Source of the DNA: Woeseiaceae bacterium
GTDB taxonomy: Bacteria; Pseudomonadota; Gammaproteobacteria; Steroidobacterales; Woeseiaceae
NCBI GenBank assembly: GCA_021773075.1
Contig: JAJFKT010000027.1
Location: 1-50,316 of the forward strand
Length of the DNA stretch: 50,316 nt
Direction of reading: 5' to 3'
The notes under the pieces were generated by a model, which worked only from the letters and a program-made list of their open reading frames with translations, did no database searches and had not been told where the DNA came from. How positions within the stretch are numbered: the stretch's first letter is position 1; the number at the start of each line of letters is the position of its first letter. This document shows positions 6,313 to 16,671 of this stretch, piece by piece. The position numbers and the translations under genes are program-made.

Positions 6313-7035
6313 CTAATTCTCGTTCGGGTCATGCTCCAGCATTCGTTGGTGCAGTAGCCCAAGCGCTGTTTGCCGCAAGGTGTCTTCAATAATCCCGTCC
6401 ACGTCGCAATTGCTGGCCAATCGGCACAGACGATCGAAGGTGCGCAGGTAATTCTCCGTGTGCCCTCGACGGATCTCTGTGCCATAGAAAAGTGCAGGAA
6501 AGCCGCCCTCTTCTTCGAAGTTCGTACCCAGGAATTGGCGCGCAAAGACAGACCAGTCGCCGCCCGCTGCGCGCGCGAAAAGCTCGTCAACCTGCTCGCT
6601 ATTGATACGCCCGTTGCCAACGGGCCCGATACTGGACACCAGCAGCATGCCGGATATTCCGCCTAACTGCTGCTTCACACTTTCTGCGATCTTGAAAAAT
6701 GTCTCCTGCCGGGCATTCATCTCCGTTGCCGCAATGGCTAGCGTTTGCTTTTCTGACTGCAATACGGAGTGACGAATGGCTTCCGTATTATTGGCGAGTT
6801 CCCGTTGCTGGATAAACAGACCGAGAATCAACCACAGGAATGCGAGTGGTGCGAAGACGCCTTCGAGAAAGCTGCCCACCGCGTCAATCGAACGAGTCTG
6901 TGCCGGATCCGCTTCATAGACGCCATGAATGTACCAAACGCCAGCAGCCATCCAAACGATTGAGATGACAATCCCTACCCAAATTCGCCAATCCCGATCA
7001 CCGAAAAAATGCCGAACAGAATCTTGGGATGTCAT
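6313..7035 (-). CDS. Membrane protein of unknown function ending the nuo operon
   Basis: A 240-residue protein whose ATG lies 6 bp after the nuoN stop, so it is probably co-transcribed with complex I genes. Two hydrophobic segments (about 18-40 and 56-77, the second AFLWLILGLFIQQREL) are followed by a helical stretch QQRELANNTEAIRHSVLQSE likely to form a coiled coil. A soluble C-terminal domain has GGISGMLLVSS, GGDWSVFARQFLG and LCRLASNCDVDG. I recognise no family and no cofactor motif. It may be a complex I accessory or assembly protein or a passenger; only the spacing supports a link. Confidence 0.65.
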   Translation of the reverse strand: MTSQDSVRHFFGDRDWRIWVGIVISIVWMAAGVWYIHGVYEADPAQTRSIDAVGSFLEGVFAPLAFLWLILGLFIQQRELANNTEAIRHSVLQSEKQTLAIAATEMNARQETFFKIAESVKQQLGGISGMLLVSSIGPVGNGRINSEQVDELFARAAGGDWSVFARQFLGTNFEEEGGFPALFYGTEIRRGHTENYLRTFDRLCRLASNCDVDGIIEDTLRQTALGLLHQRMLEHDPNEN

Positions 7036-7041
7036 TGTCCT

Positions 7042-8490
7042 CTACCCGAGTATCGAGACACACAACGCCAGCAGCCAACCCGGCACAATTCCGAGGGCCA
7101 GTACCGCTAGCGAATTCAGGCTCAAAACCAAGCGTGTGTCCGTGCTGGCCTGCAACACTGCTTTGTCTTCAGCCTCTTCGAAATACATGTACCAGATCAC
7201 GCGCAGGTAGTAGTAGGCGCCGACAACTGAGGCCAAAACCATCAAGATGGCGAGACCCGTATATCCTGAATCGACGACCGCGCTAATTACGTTCAATTTG
7301 CCAAAAAAGCCGACAAAGGGTGGTACGCCCGCCATGCTGAACATCAAAAACATCATCATGAGCGCGAACCACGGGCTGCGGGCACTAAGACCCTTAAAGT
7401 CCGTTAGATTTCCAGCTTCATAACCGCGACGGCTTAAGAGGATGATCATGCCAAACGCGCCGGCAGCCGCCACGACGTAGGTCAATGTGTAGAACAGCGC
7501 TGCCGCATTGCCCTGCTCCGTCCCGCAAAACAAAGCAAGAAGAATAAAACCAACATGTGCGATGGTTGAATAACCCAGCATCCGCTTAATGTTTGTCTGC
7601 GCTATTGCGACGAAATTACCAACCAACAATGACAGGACACCGATCACCATGATCATTGGCGCCCACGTATCGTGCAGATCGCCAAGGCCGTCTACGAGGA
7701 TGCGCAGGAATAATGCCAGAGCCGCCAGCTTCGGTGCAGACGCGAGATAAAGCGTTACCGGTGTACGCGCGCCTTGGTAAACGTCGGGCAGCCACATGTG
7801 AAATGGCACAGCACCAAACTTGAATGCGACTCCGACGATCAGGAATGCGAGGCCGAACCACAGCGGCAAATTATTCAAGGTCGGGGCCGCGCTAATCGCC
7901 GCGGCAATCTCGTGAAATTGCAGACTGCCGGTGACGCCATAAACCCAGGAGATGCCGTACAACAAACAACCTGACGCGATAGCGCCGAGAATGAAGTACT
8001 TCATTGCCGCTTCTGCAGAAGTGACATTGTTTCTGTCGATCGCGACCAACGCATACATGGACAACGCCAGCGTTTCAAGGCCGAGGTACATCGTTAGCAA
8101 ACTGTTCGCCGACATCATGATCATCATGCCAAGCAAGCCGATCAGTCCGAGCAAGTAAAACTCGCCTTTATGGATTTCATTGGCCCGCAGGTAATCACGA
8201 GAATAGAGAAACGTGATTGCGACGAAAATAACCGCTGCTATCTTCAGAATCTGAGATAAGGGGTCGCTGACGTAACTGCCACTGAAGATGACAGTGCGCG
8301 CATCTGGTGCGGTTGCATTCAAGACCGCAAGCATGGTGCCCAAGGCGAAAATACTGATCCAGAAGGTCAGCACGCGATGTTCGTCATCGATGAACAGGTC
8401 CGCGATCAATACAACGCAGATCAGACCCAGCAGGGCAATTTCCGGTGCGGCGACGGCGTAATCCATCAAACTCATAATGTGATCTGTCAT
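7042..8490 (-). CDS. nuoN: NADH-quinone oxidoreductase subunit N
   Basis: A 482-residue antiporter-like membrane subunit, one of three proton-translocating modules in the arm of complex I. It has about 14 hydrophobic helices. Family signatures include LGLETLALSMYALVA, the region EAAMKYFILGAIASGCLLYG with the conserved lysine, FKFGAVPFHMWLPDVYQGA and KRMLGYSTIAHVGF. The length is usual for bacterial NuoN. It overlaps the end of nuoM by 4 nt (ATGA), so translation is likely coupled. Confidence 0.97.
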   Translation of the reverse strand: MTDHIMSLMDYAVAAPEIALLGLICVVLIADLFIDDEHRVLTFWISIFALGTMLAVLNATAPDARTVIFSGSYVSDPLSQILKIAAVIFVAITFLYSRDYLRANEIHKGEFYLLGLIGLLGMMIMMSANSLLTMYLGLETLALSMYALVAIDRNNVTSAEAAMKYFILGAIASGCLLYGISWVYGVTGSLQFHEIAAAISAAPTLNNLPLWFGLAFLIVGVAFKFGAVPFHMWLPDVYQGARTPVTLYLASAPKLAALALFLRILVDGLGDLHDTWAPMIMVIGVLSLLVGNFVAIAQTNIKRMLGYSTIAHVGFILLALFCGTEQGNAAALFYTLTYVVAAAGAFGMIILLSRRGYEAGNLTDFKGLSARSPWFALMMMFLMFSMAGVPPFVGFFGKLNVISAVVDSGYTGLAILMVLASVVGAYYYLRVIWYMYFEEAEDKAVLQASTDTRLVLSLNSLAVLALGIVPGWLLALCVSILG

Positions 8491-10007
8491 AGCTTCGACT
8501 GTCCGACCTGCTCAAGCAACTGTTCAATCGTAACGTTCATCATCTCGACCAATGGTGCCGGCCACAACCCAACCAGCAATACACTGATTGCGAGAATGGC
8601 AAGAACGATGAACTCGCGCGCGTTTAGATCCTGAAGCGCGGCAACATTATCGTTGGCGATTTCACCGTAAATGACGCGCTTAACCATCCACAAGGTATAC
8701 GCGGCGCCGAGGATCAAGGTGCTCGCTGCCAGGAACGCATACCAGAAGTTCGCTTTGAAGCTCGCGATAATAACCATGAATTCGCCAACGAATCCCGAGG
8801 TTCCCGGAAGACCGGCGTTCGCCATTGCGAACAAGACCATGAATGCGGCGTAAACCGGCATCGTATTGGCGACGCCGCCGTAGTCCGCAATTTCGCGACT
8901 GTGCATGCGATCATACAAGACGCCGACACACAGGAACATCGCGCCGGAAATCAATCCGTGCGAGATCATCTGTACCATGCCACCACTGACGCCAAGCCCT
9001 GCCCCTGTGCCGCCGTCAAATGACCACAGAATGAACAGCCCCAGCGTCACAAAGCCCATGTGTGCAATTGACGAATACGCGATCAGCTTCTTCATGTCTT
9101 TTTGCATGAGTGCAACGAAGCCAATGTAAACCACCGCGATTAGAGACAGCGTGATCATCATCGTCGAGAAATACTCACTACCATCGGGCACGATCGGTAG
9201 TGATAAACGAATAAACCCGTAGCCGCCCATTTTCAACATGATGGCAGCCAGAATGACGGAGCCACCCGTCGGCGCCTCAACGTGCGCGTCTGGTAACCAG
9301 GTGTGCACAGGCCACATCGGAACCTTGACTGCAAACGCCAGCAGGAAGGCAACAAAGATCAGCTTCTGCGCTGTCAGCGTTAGCGGCGCATCCATGAAGC
9401 CGAACAGATCGAAGCCGCCGGTCTGACCGTACAGGTAGATGAAGGCTACTAACATCAGGACGGAACCGAGGAAGGTATAGAGGAAGAATTTGAGCGTTGC
9501 ATAGACGCGTCGGGCGCCGCCCCAAATACCGATGATCAGGAACATCGGAATCAACATTGCTTCCCAGAAAACATAGAACAACAAGGCGTCGAGGGCCGAG
9601 AAAACGCCAACCATCAGACCCTCAAGAATCAGGAAGGCGGCGAAGTACTGTGCAGGCCGGCTTTTGATCGTGTCCCAGCCCGCAATAACGACTAACGGTG
9701 TGATGAACGTCGTTAGTAATATGAGCGGAGCTGAAATGCCATCAACACCCAGATAATAAAATACGTTTAGCGACGCGACCCATGCCTTCTTCTCAACAAA
9801 CTGCATAGTCGTTGCTGCATTATCAAAGCCTGCGTAGAGCGCGATACTGAATAGAAACGTAACAACGGATATTGTGAGTGCCGCGATGCGCATCATGCCG
9901 GCGCGCGCCGACGTTGCGTCATTGCCATCGCCCATAACAATCAATGCAGCGCCGCCAATTATCGGCAGCCAGATCAGAATACTGAGTAAATGCTCTGAAA
10001 ATTCCAT
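8487..10007 (-). CDS. nuoM: NADH-quinone oxidoreductase subunit M
   Basis: A 506-residue antiporter-like subunit. I chose the ATG at 10007 (MEFSEHLLSILIWLP), because the upstream extension of the frame runs through the end of nuoL and is not family-like. Signatures: YYLGVDGISAPLILLTTFI near the N-terminus, FYVFWEAMLIPMFLIIGIWGG with the conserved Glu, KVPMWPVHTWLPDAHVEAPT and LIAYSSIAHMGFVTLG. It lies 8 bp after nuoL and overlaps nuoN by 4 nt. In complex I it forms the middle proton channel of the membrane arm. Confidence 0.97.
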   Translation of the reverse strand: MEFSEHLLSILIWLPIIGGAALIVMGDGNDATSARAGMMRIAALTISVVTFLFSIALYAGFDNAATTMQFVEKKAWVASLNVFYYLGVDGISAPLILLTTFITPLVVIAGWDTIKSRPAQYFAAFLILEGLMVGVFSALDALLFYVFWEAMLIPMFLIIGIWGGARRVYATLKFFLYTFLGSVLMLVAFIYLYGQTGGFDLFGFMDAPLTLTAQKLIFVAFLLAFAVKVPMWPVHTWLPDAHVEAPTGGSVILAAIMLKMGGYGFIRLSLPIVPDGSEYFSTMMITLSLIAVVYIGFVALMQKDMKKLIAYSSIAHMGFVTLGLFILWSFDGGTGAGLGVSGGMVQMISHGLISGAMFLCVGVLYDRMHSREIADYGGVANTMPVYAAFMVLFAMANAGLPGTSGFVGEFMVIIASFKANFWYAFLAASTLILGAAYTLWMVKRVIYGEIANDNVAALQDLNAREFIVLAILAISVLLVGLWPAPLVEMMNVTIEQLLEQVGQSKL

Positions 10008-10015
10008 ATTCGTCG

Positions 10016-11983
10016 CTACCGTAACCAGATCAGCCAACCGAGCAGCGCGGTCAGTCCAATAATCATTGCGAATGCATAGGTGTAGAGGTAGCCGGTCTGT
10101 ATCTGACGCATAACACCAGCCAGTCGACCCACCGTCTTCGCCGTTCCATTGACGAGAATTCCGTCGATGATTAATTCGTCCCCTTTCTTCCACAGGAACT
10201 GACCAATCGCGCGGCCGCTACGGGCGAAGCCTTTGATCCAGAGATCGTCAAGGTAGTATTTGCGATCAAGGAAATTGTAGACGCCGGACATTTTTGTCTT
10301 GAGCGTCTCTGGAATATCCGGTCGTTTCAGGTACAGGAACCAGGCCGTAATTACGCCGCTGGCCGCTAACCAAAAAACCGGCGTTTTCACCGCGTGCGTC
10401 AGCAGTCCCAGACTGCCGTGCCAACCTGCTGCAATGTGGCGGAATGGATCGTTGCTTTCGGTGACGAAAATTGCATCCCCAAAATAATTTTCGAACAGAA
10501 CCGGACCCACTGTGTACCAACCGATAATCGCAGACGGTATCGCCAGAAGAATAAGCGGCACTGTGACGACGGCGGACGTCTCGTGTAGGTGAGACTTTGT
10601 CTCGGCATCCATGCGTTCTTTGCCGTGGAATACGAGGAAAAACATGCGGAACGAATACAGCGCCGTAACGAAGACGCCCAACAACACGCTTAGGTAAGCG
10701 ATCCAATAAATCGCGCCCTGCCCGTGCCAGTGAGACTCCTTGACGGCCTCAATAAGCAGATCTTTGGAAAAGAAGCCGCTACTGCCGGGGAAGCCGATTA
10801 GGGCCAATGAACCAACGAGCGCCGTCAAATAGGTGATCGGCATGTACTTCTTAATGCCGCCCATCTTGCGAATGTCCTGTTCGTGGTGCATCGCGATGAT
10901 GACCGAGCCCGCCGCAAGGAACAGCAGTGCTTTGAAGAATGCGTGCGTCATCAGGTGGAAAATTGCAGCGCTGTAGGCAGACGCGCCGAGCGCAACTGTC
11001 ATGTAACCTAGCTGTGAAAGTGTCGAGTAGGCAACCACTCGTTTGATGTCATTCTGAACAATGCCAAGCAGGCCCATGAAGAAGGCCGTAATCGAACCGA
11101 TGACAATGACGAAACCCAACGCGGTCGTCGACAACTCAAACAACGGCGACATCCGCGCCACCATGAAAATACCGGCGGTGACCATAGTCGCCGCGTGGAT
11201 CAACGCCGAGATCGGCGTCGGGCCTTCCATCGAATCGGGAAGCCATACATGCAAAGGCGCTTGAGCTGACTTACCCATCGCACCAATGAACAACAGGATG
11301 CAGATCACGGTCATCGCGTTCCACGGCGTGCCGCTGAAGATCTCAATGTTCTGCGACGCGACCTGATCGGCGCTGGCAAACACTTCAGCGTAATCCAATG
11401 ACCCGGTGAACATTACAACGCCGGCAATGCCAAGAATAAAACCGAAGTCGCCAACACGATTGACGAGGAATGCTTTCAGGTTTGCAAAAATTGCAGTTTC
11501 TTTCTTGAACCAAAAACCAATCAACAAGTAGGACACAAGGCCAACGGCTTCCCAGCCGAAGAACAACTGCAGGAAGTTGTTGGACATCACGAGCATCAAC
11601 ATCGCGAACGTGAACAGGGAGATGTAGCTGAAGAACCGCTGGTAACCCGGGTCCTCATGCATGTAGCCAACCGTATAAATGTGAACCATCAGAGAGACGA
11701 AAGTCACAACGCACATCATCAGGGCAGTCAGGCGGTCGACAAGGAAGCCGACACCCATGTGCAGTCCGTCCGTTACAGCCCACGTATAAACGGGAATGTT
11801 TTCAGCGAGCGCACCACCCCAGAACATGTTCTTCAAGACCAGCAACGACAAGAAACACGACGTGCCTACACCAATGATCGTCACCCAGTGTGCGCCGGCA
11901 CGGCCAATTCTCTTGCCGGCAAGGCCAGCAATAATCGCCGCTGCGAGCGGAGCTAATACGATTGTCAGGTAGTAGCTATACAT
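10016..11983 (-). CDS. nuoL: NADH-quinone oxidoreductase subunit L
   Basis: A 655-residue distal antiporter-like subunit of complex I. It shows GVGFLVDRLTALMMCVVTFVS, FFGWEAVGLVSYLLIGFW, GKSAQAPLHVWLPDSMEGPTP and KRVVAYSTLSQLGYM, all NuoL signatures. The C-terminal part after about residue 480 includes a long segment that in known structures forms the lateral helix along the membrane arm. It is one base after nuoK and 8 bp before nuoM. Confidence 0.97.
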   Translation of the reverse strand: MYSYYLTIVLAPLAAAIIAGLAGKRIGRAGAHWVTIIGVGTSCFLSLLVLKNMFWGGALAENIPVYTWAVTDGLHMGVGFLVDRLTALMMCVVTFVSLMVHIYTVGYMHEDPGYQRFFSYISLFTFAMLMLVMSNNFLQLFFGWEAVGLVSYLLIGFWFKKETAIFANLKAFLVNRVGDFGFILGIAGVVMFTGSLDYAEVFASADQVASQNIEIFSGTPWNAMTVICILLFIGAMGKSAQAPLHVWLPDSMEGPTPISALIHAATMVTAGIFMVARMSPLFELSTTALGFVIVIGSITAFFMGLLGIVQNDIKRVVAYSTLSQLGYMTVALGASAYSAAIFHLMTHAFFKALLFLAAGSVIIAMHHEQDIRKMGGIKKYMPITYLTALVGSLALIGFPGSSGFFSKDLLIEAVKESHWHGQGAIYWIAYLSVLLGVFVTALYSFRMFFLVFHGKERMDAETKSHLHETSAVVTVPLILLAIPSAIIGWYTVGPVLFENYFGDAIFVTESNDPFRHIAAGWHGSLGLLTHAVKTPVFWLAASGVITAWFLYLKRPDIPETLKTKMSGVYNFLDRKYYLDDLWIKGFARSGRAIGQFLWKKGDELIIDGILVNGTAKTVGRLAGVMRQIQTGYLYTYAFAMIIGLTALLGWLIWLR

Positions 11984-11984
11984 A

Positions 11985-12290
11985 TCAACCCTTCAAGGTA
12001 TTCAGCTCTTGCACGGCAATCGAACGTCGATTGCGGAACAACACCACTAGAATCGCAAGCCCAATCGCCGCCTCTGCAGCAGCAACGGTCAAGATGAAGA
12101 AAACAAATACCTGCCCAGTCTCATCGCCGAGATAGCGAGAGAAAGCAATAAAGTTGTAATTGACTGCAAGTAACATGAGCTCAATGCACATAAGCAGCAA
12201 AATCAAATTGCGGCGATTGACGATGATTCCAACCAGGCTGAGTACGAATAGCATTGCGGCCAGTGTCAGGTAATGCTCAAGACCAATCAT
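11985..12290 (-). CDS. nuoK: NADH-quinone oxidoreductase subunit K
   Basis: 101 residues with three membrane helices. The second and third helices carry the conserved glutamates: Glu in [15 protein letters not shown] and Glu in [14 protein letters not shown], needed for proton transfer in the membrane arm. It overlaps nuoJ by 4 nt and is followed by nuoL after a single base. Length and sequence are standard for the family. Confidence 0.97.
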   Translation of the reverse strand: MIGLEHYLTLAAMLFVLSLVGIIVNRRNLILLLMCIELMLLAVNYNFIAFSRYLGDETGQVFVFFILTVAAAEAAIGLAILVVLFRNRRSIAVQELNTLKG

Positions 12291-12892
12291 TGCTTCTTCT
12301 CCGCATCCATCTTAACCACTCGAACTCGATCCTTGGCTCGCACTGAAACTTGCGCGGCTATGTCCTGGACCTTTATTCCTGGACGTTTTCGCATCGTTAA
12401 CGTAATCGCGGCAACAATCGCCAACAGCAGAATGACCGCAGCAATCTCAAACGCATAGACATGTTCGGTATAGAGCACCGCACCAAGAGCTTTGGTGTTG
12501 CTGTAGCCCTCAGGCATCGCAGCAAAACCACCGGTACTGGCAACGCCCTGGCTTCGTAACCAGATTAGCTGCATCAACTCAATGACCATGAGCAACGCTA
12601 CGATCATGCCAAGCGGCGCGTATCGAGTCAGACCACGTTTTGCGGCCTCAATATTGACGTCAAGCATCATTACAACGAACAGGAACAGGACCATTACCGC
12701 ACCGACGTATACCAGCACCAGCACAATCGCCAGGAATTCAGCTTCGGCCAGCAGCCACAGAATCGCGCTCTGGAAAAACGTCAGAACCAGAAACATGACC
12801 GAATGAACCGGATTACGCGAAAACACAACCCCGCATGCAGCACCGAGCATGACGAGCGCGAAAACGTAAAACAAAACTGAATGAAGCATCAT
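12287..12892 (-). CDS. nuoJ: NADH-quinone oxidoreductase subunit J
   Basis: 201 residues, five membrane helices. Signatures are [22 protein letters not shown] and the helix [19 protein letters not shown], which in NuoJ contains the pi-bulge switch linking the quinone site to the proton channels. The C-terminal 30 residues after TLTMRKRPG are a charged cytoplasmic tail. It lies 6 bp after nuoI and overlaps nuoK by 4 nt. Confidence 0.96.
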   Translation of the reverse strand: MMLHSVLFYVFALVMLGAACGVVFSRNPVHSVMFLVLTFFQSAILWLLAEAEFLAIVLVLVYVGAVMVLFLFVVMMLDVNIEAAKRGLTRYAPLGMIVALLMVIELMQLIWLRSQGVASTGGFAAMPEGYSNTKALGAVLYTEHVYAFEIAAVILLLAIVAAITLTMRKRPGIKVQDIAAQVSVRAKDRVRVVKMDAEKKQ

Positions 12893-12898
12893 CGTGGC

Positions 12899-13387
12899 CT
12901 ATCGATACTTGGCGTCAGCCGCTTTGTCGGCGGCAATCATGGCGTCGTACTTATCGCCAACCGCAAGCAACTTGTCTTTTGTCATGATGTTTTCGCCGGG
13001 CGTTTCCATGTGGTACTCGTGGATACGTGTTTCAACGATTGCATCAACCGGGCAGGCTTCTTCGCAAAAGCCGCAGTAAATACATTTAAACAGGTCGATG
13101 TCGTAGCGCGATGTACGGCGGGTACCGTCCTCACTAACATCAGATTCAATGGTAATCGCGAGGGCAGGGCAAACTGCCTCACACAATTTACAGGCGATGC
13201 AGCGCTCTTCCCCATTCGGGTAACGGCGCAAAGCGTGCAGCCCCCGAAATCGATGTGACTGCGGCGTCTTCTCGTCCGGATACTCAAGCGTCATGCTCTT
13301 TTTGAAGAACTGTCGCTGCGTTACGGAAAGGCCTTTGAGCAATTCCCAGAACGCGAACGTCTTAAAGTAACTAATCAGTCGATTCAT
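12899..13387 (-). CDS. nuoI: NADH-quinone oxidoreductase subunit I (2x[4Fe-4S])
   Basis: 162-residue ferredoxin-like subunit that carries clusters N6a and N6b between the peripheral arm and NuoB. Both binding motifs are intact: Cys63-x2-Cys66-x2-Cys69-x3-Cys73 and Cys102-x2-Cys105-x2-Cys108-x3-Cys112, each followed by Pro. A short amphipathic N-terminus places it at the membrane. It lies between nuoH (4 bp) and nuoJ (6 bp). Confidence 0.97.
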   Translation of the reverse strand: MNRLISYFKTFAFWELLKGLSVTQRQFFKKSMTLEYPDEKTPQSHRFRGLHALRRYPNGEERCIACKLCEAVCPALAITIESDVSEDGTRRTSRYDIDLFKCIYCGFCEEACPVDAIVETRIHEYHMETPGENIMTKDKLLAVGDKYDAMIAADKAADAKYR

Positions 13388-13391
13388 CGTC

Positions 13392-14513
13392 CTAAGTGCC
13401 CAATCCAGACCACGGTCCTACCTGGAACCAGGCCATAGCCCCTTCCACGGTGATCCAGATGATCGTTACAGGTATGAAAATCTTCCAGCCCAAACGCATA
13501 ATTTGGTCATAGCGGTAACGCGGGAATGTCGCGCGGAACCAGAAGAACGTGTACATAAAGATGCACATCTTGGCGAACAGCCAGTGCAGGCCGCCGGTCA
13601 CGATCAGGCCAAGAACCGGGATATCCGCAAGCGGCGCGAGAAATGCGAGTCCTTCAAATGGCGAAGCCCAACCGCCGAGGAAAAAGATTGCAGTTAGTGT
13701 CGAGATGAGGACCATGTTCGCGTATTCAGCGAGGAAGAAAATCGCAAACGCGACTCCGGAGTACTCAACGTGGAAACCCGCAACAATCTCCGACTCGCCT
13801 TCAGCAACGTCGAACGGGGCACGGTTGGTTTCAGCGACACCAGAAATCCAATAAACGACAAAAAGCGGGAATAGCGGCCACATGAACCATTGACTCATAC
13901 CACCTTCCTGAGCCGTAACCAGATCGCCAAGATTGAGGCTACCGCCAGCCATCAAAACACCTACCAGAGCGAATCCCATCGCAATTTCGTAGGCGACAAT
14001 TTGTGCCGCCGAACGCATGGCGCCAAGCAACGCGTACTTTGAGTTGGTCGCCCAGCCCGCGAGAATCACGCCGTAAACACCAACCGACGTCAGCGCCAGG
14101 ACGTATAAAAGACCCGCATTAATATCGGCGATCACGTACCAGTTATTCAACGGAATAACCGCCCAGGTCGCGAGCGCTGGTATTAGCGACAGCAACGGTG
14201 CGATAACGAACAGGAATTTGCTTGACTGCGACGGAACGACAACTTCTTTGAAGACCAGTTTGAAAACATCGGCAAACGGCTGCAGAAGCCCCAAAGGACC
14301 AACACGATTGGGTCCGACGCGTGCCTGCATACTGCCGATGACCTTACGTTCGAAGTAGGTCGAAAACGCAACGATCAATATGACGGCAATCATAACGAAC
14401 AGAATTTTCCAGGTCGTTATGGTCAGGTATTGCACCCATTCCGGTAGAGAATAAAAAACACCCAGGCCCCATTCGATCCAATTGCTGAGAAATGTCGGCA
14501 TAAAACTGGACAT
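13392..14513 (-). CDS. nuoH: NADH-quinone oxidoreductase subunit H
   Basis: 373 residues, eight or nine membrane helices. It forms the quinone chamber and links the two arms of complex I. Signatures are [20 protein letters not shown] near residue 55 and [20 protein letters not shown] with the acidic loop, both diagnostic of NuoH/ND1. The start codon shares one base with the nuoG stop (TAATG), a coupled arrangement. Confidence 0.97.
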   Translation of the reverse strand: MSSFMPTFLSNWIEWGLGVFYSLPEWVQYLTITTWKILFVMIAVILIVAFSTYFERKVIGSMQARVGPNRVGPLGLLQPFADVFKLVFKEVVVPSQSSKFLFVIAPLLSLIPALATWAVIPLNNWYVIADINAGLLYVLALTSVGVYGVILAGWATNSKYALLGAMRSAAQIVAYEIAMGFALVGVLMAGGSLNLGDLVTAQEGGMSQWFMWPLFPLFVVYWISGVAETNRAPFDVAEGESEIVAGFHVEYSGVAFAIFFLAEYANMVLISTLTAIFFLGGWASPFEGLAFLAPLADIPVLGLIVTGGLHWLFAKMCIFMYTFFWFRATFPRYRYDQIMRLGWKIFIPVTIIWITVEGAMAWFQVGPWSGLGT

Positions 14514-16666
14514 TAGTCCTCACCCGCCGCGCGCTTCGCCGACAGAGTCTGTTGCAATGCGTGTGCCCGGCGCACCAGTGAATCGGCCGAGTAGATCGGT
14601 GTGTCAATTTCATCCGCCGGCGAGTCCGCGCCGTTTGGGTTCGGGAGTTTTCCGGATGTTTGGTAGCGACCGACATCGACATCGCCAAGCACGGTTCTGA
14701 ATTCAGCCAGAACGTCTTCGCTGCTTACGTAATCAAATCCATCAGCGTCGGTCAAATTACCGAGTACGCGCAGCACTTTCCAGGCGGGACGAGACTCGCC
14801 AATTGGTGTCGCAACACCGTTGAAGCTCTGCCACGTACCGGCTGCGTTGACATAGGTACCCGAGGATTCAGCGAATGTTCCTATCGGCAGCAGTAAGTCG
14901 GCAGCCTCTCGCAATGCATCCGATACAAAAGGTGTGAGTGCGACAACAAATTTCTGCCGGGAGAGTTTTTCAACGGCATCGGTAGTGGCATGAATATCTG
15001 CATCGGGCTCCACATTCATCAAAACGACCGCTTCCAGTTCGCTGTCCAGCATCGACGCTACGCCCATGCCATTTTGCCCGTTATTTTTGCCGCCGATAAT
15101 GCGATGCGGCAGGACGCCCGCTAAGTTTGCGCCCGCTGCATTGGGGCCATTGGACATGAATCCCAACCTGGCCCCAGTCGCTTCAGAAATTGCAGCGGCC
15201 AATGCGCGAACGGCGGAATATGCGGCATGACTGCCAGCGATGTTCCCAAGCAATATGAGCGCCTCGTCAGCATCGTTCAGCGACGCTGCAATTCGTTTCT
15301 GAGCATCGTCTGCTTCAACGCCCGAACACAACTCGGAAACTGAATCTGACTGCACTTGCGCAGCGACGGCAATTCCTGCCAACAACCCAACCAGGCCGTC
15401 TCCGGACACATAATCGGCAACGTCAAAGAAATATTCATACTCACTGGAGTTTGCGAAGCTGACTTTAGCGCCGTTCAGAGCGGCTTTTCGCAAACGATGA
15501 GCGATAATCGGCGCTTCGCTACGAACGTTGCAACCGGCGACCAGTACCGCAGCCTGCTGCTCTATCTCCGCGATCTCACAGCCGAGACTTTCGAAAACCG
15601 GATCACTATCCTGATCCGAAATATCCCGTCGTTGAATTCGGTGGTCAATATTGTGGGTGCCGAGATGCGTTGCCAATTTCGACAACAAATAACTTTCCTC
15701 AGCGGTTGCGGTCGACGACGCGATTATTCCAATCTTAGCTGCATCCGCCGCAGACAGGACTTCAGCTGCATGTGCAAGCGCATCGCCCCACTCGATGTCA
15801 CGCCACACGCCATCGTCCTTGATCTGCGGTGACTGCAATCGATCAGCGCTGTAAATCGCTTCGTAACTGAATCGATCACGATCCGAAATCCACGCTTCGT
15901 TTATCGAGTCGTTATCGCGTGGCACGATCCGCTTCACGGTGCCGCGTAAAACATGCGCGTAAAGGTTGGTGCCCACGCAGTCGTGCGGCGATATGAAAGC
16001 GTGCTGCACCATTTCCCAGGCGCGTGCACTATAGCGATACGGTTTGTTATTCAACGCACCGACCGGGCAAAGATCGATAATATTCGCAGATAGTTCATGA
16101 TCGACATTCTGTTCAACGTAGGTCGAAATCTCCACATTCTCACCGCGACCTGTCGTACCGAGCTGCGGGTTGCCCTGAATTTCCTCGCCGAAACGAACAC
16201 AGCGCGTGCAGTGAATGCAACGCGTCATGTCAGTTGAGACCAACGGACCGATATCGGTGTCTTTAACGACGCGCTTACCGTCGTTGTAGCGTGAAATATC
16301 ACGGCCGTAGCCCATCGCCAGGTCCTGCAACTCACACTCGCCGCCCTGATCGCAAATCGGACAATCCAGCGGATGATTGATCAGCAGGAATTCCATCGTC
16401 GCTTTCTGCGCGGCAATTGCACGTGGCGACTTCGTGAATACTTTCATGCCTTCATTAATTGGCTGTGAGCACGCCGGAATGGGCTTCGGTGCGCCTTCAA
16501 TGTCAACCAGGCACATGCGGCAATTGGCCGCGATGCTCAGTTTTTTGTGATAGCAAAAACGGGGCACATAAGCGCCGACCTTGTCGGTAACCTCGATGAC
16601 CATTTGGCCCCGACGTGCTTCGACCGGCTTACCATCAACTTCGATGTTTACGATATCGTCACTCAT
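14513..16666 (-). CDS. nuoG: NADH-quinone oxidoreductase subunit G
   Basis: 717 residues, the short form of the subunit (E. coli NuoG is about 900). It holds the electron-wire clusters: [2Fe-2S] N1b ligands Cys38, Cys49, Cys52 and Cys66; N5 with His98, Cys102, Cys105 and Cys111; N4 with Cys150, Cys153, Cys156 and Cys200. A molybdopterin-oxidoreductase-like domain without cofactor follows. I see no ligands for the extra N7 cluster found in some bacteria (no CxxCxxxC downstream of N4). It is 5 bp after nuoF. Confidence 0.97.
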   Translation of the reverse strand: MSDDIVNIEVDGKPVEARRGQMVIEVTDKVGAYVPRFCYHKKLSIAANCRMCLVDIEGAPKPIPACSQPINEGMKVFTKSPRAIAAQKATMEFLLINHPLDCPICDQGGECELQDLAMGYGRDISRYNDGKRVVKDTDIGPLVSTDMTRCIHCTRCVRFGEEIQGNPQLGTTGRGENVEISTYVEQNVDHELSANIIDLCPVGALNNKPYRYSARAWEMVQHAFISPHDCVGTNLYAHVLRGTVKRIVPRDNDSINEAWISDRDRFSYEAIYSADRLQSPQIKDDGVWRDIEWGDALAHAAEVLSAADAAKIGIIASSTATAEESYLLSKLATHLGTHNIDHRIQRRDISDQDSDPVFESLGCEIAEIEQQAAVLVAGCNVRSEAPIIAHRLRKAALNGAKVSFANSSEYEYFFDVADYVSGDGLVGLLAGIAVAAQVQSDSVSELCSGVEADDAQKRIAASLNDADEALILLGNIAGSHAAYSAVRALAAAISEATGARLGFMSNGPNAAGANLAGVLPHRIIGGKNNGQNGMGVASMLDSELEAVVLMNVEPDADIHATTDAVEKLSRQKFVVALTPFVSDALREAADLLLPIGTFAESSGTYVNAAGTWQSFNGVATPIGESRPAWKVLRVLGNLTDADGFDYVSSEDVLAEFRTVLGDVDVGRYQTSGKLPNPNGADSPADEIDTPIYSADSLVRRAHALQQTLSAKRAAGED

Positions 16667-16671
16667 AACAT

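Noticed and set aside
8487..10193. Longer NuoM start at 10193
   Set aside because: The first 62 residues of that frame lie within the nuoL 3' end and are not family-like; ATG 10007 gives the normal N-terminus.
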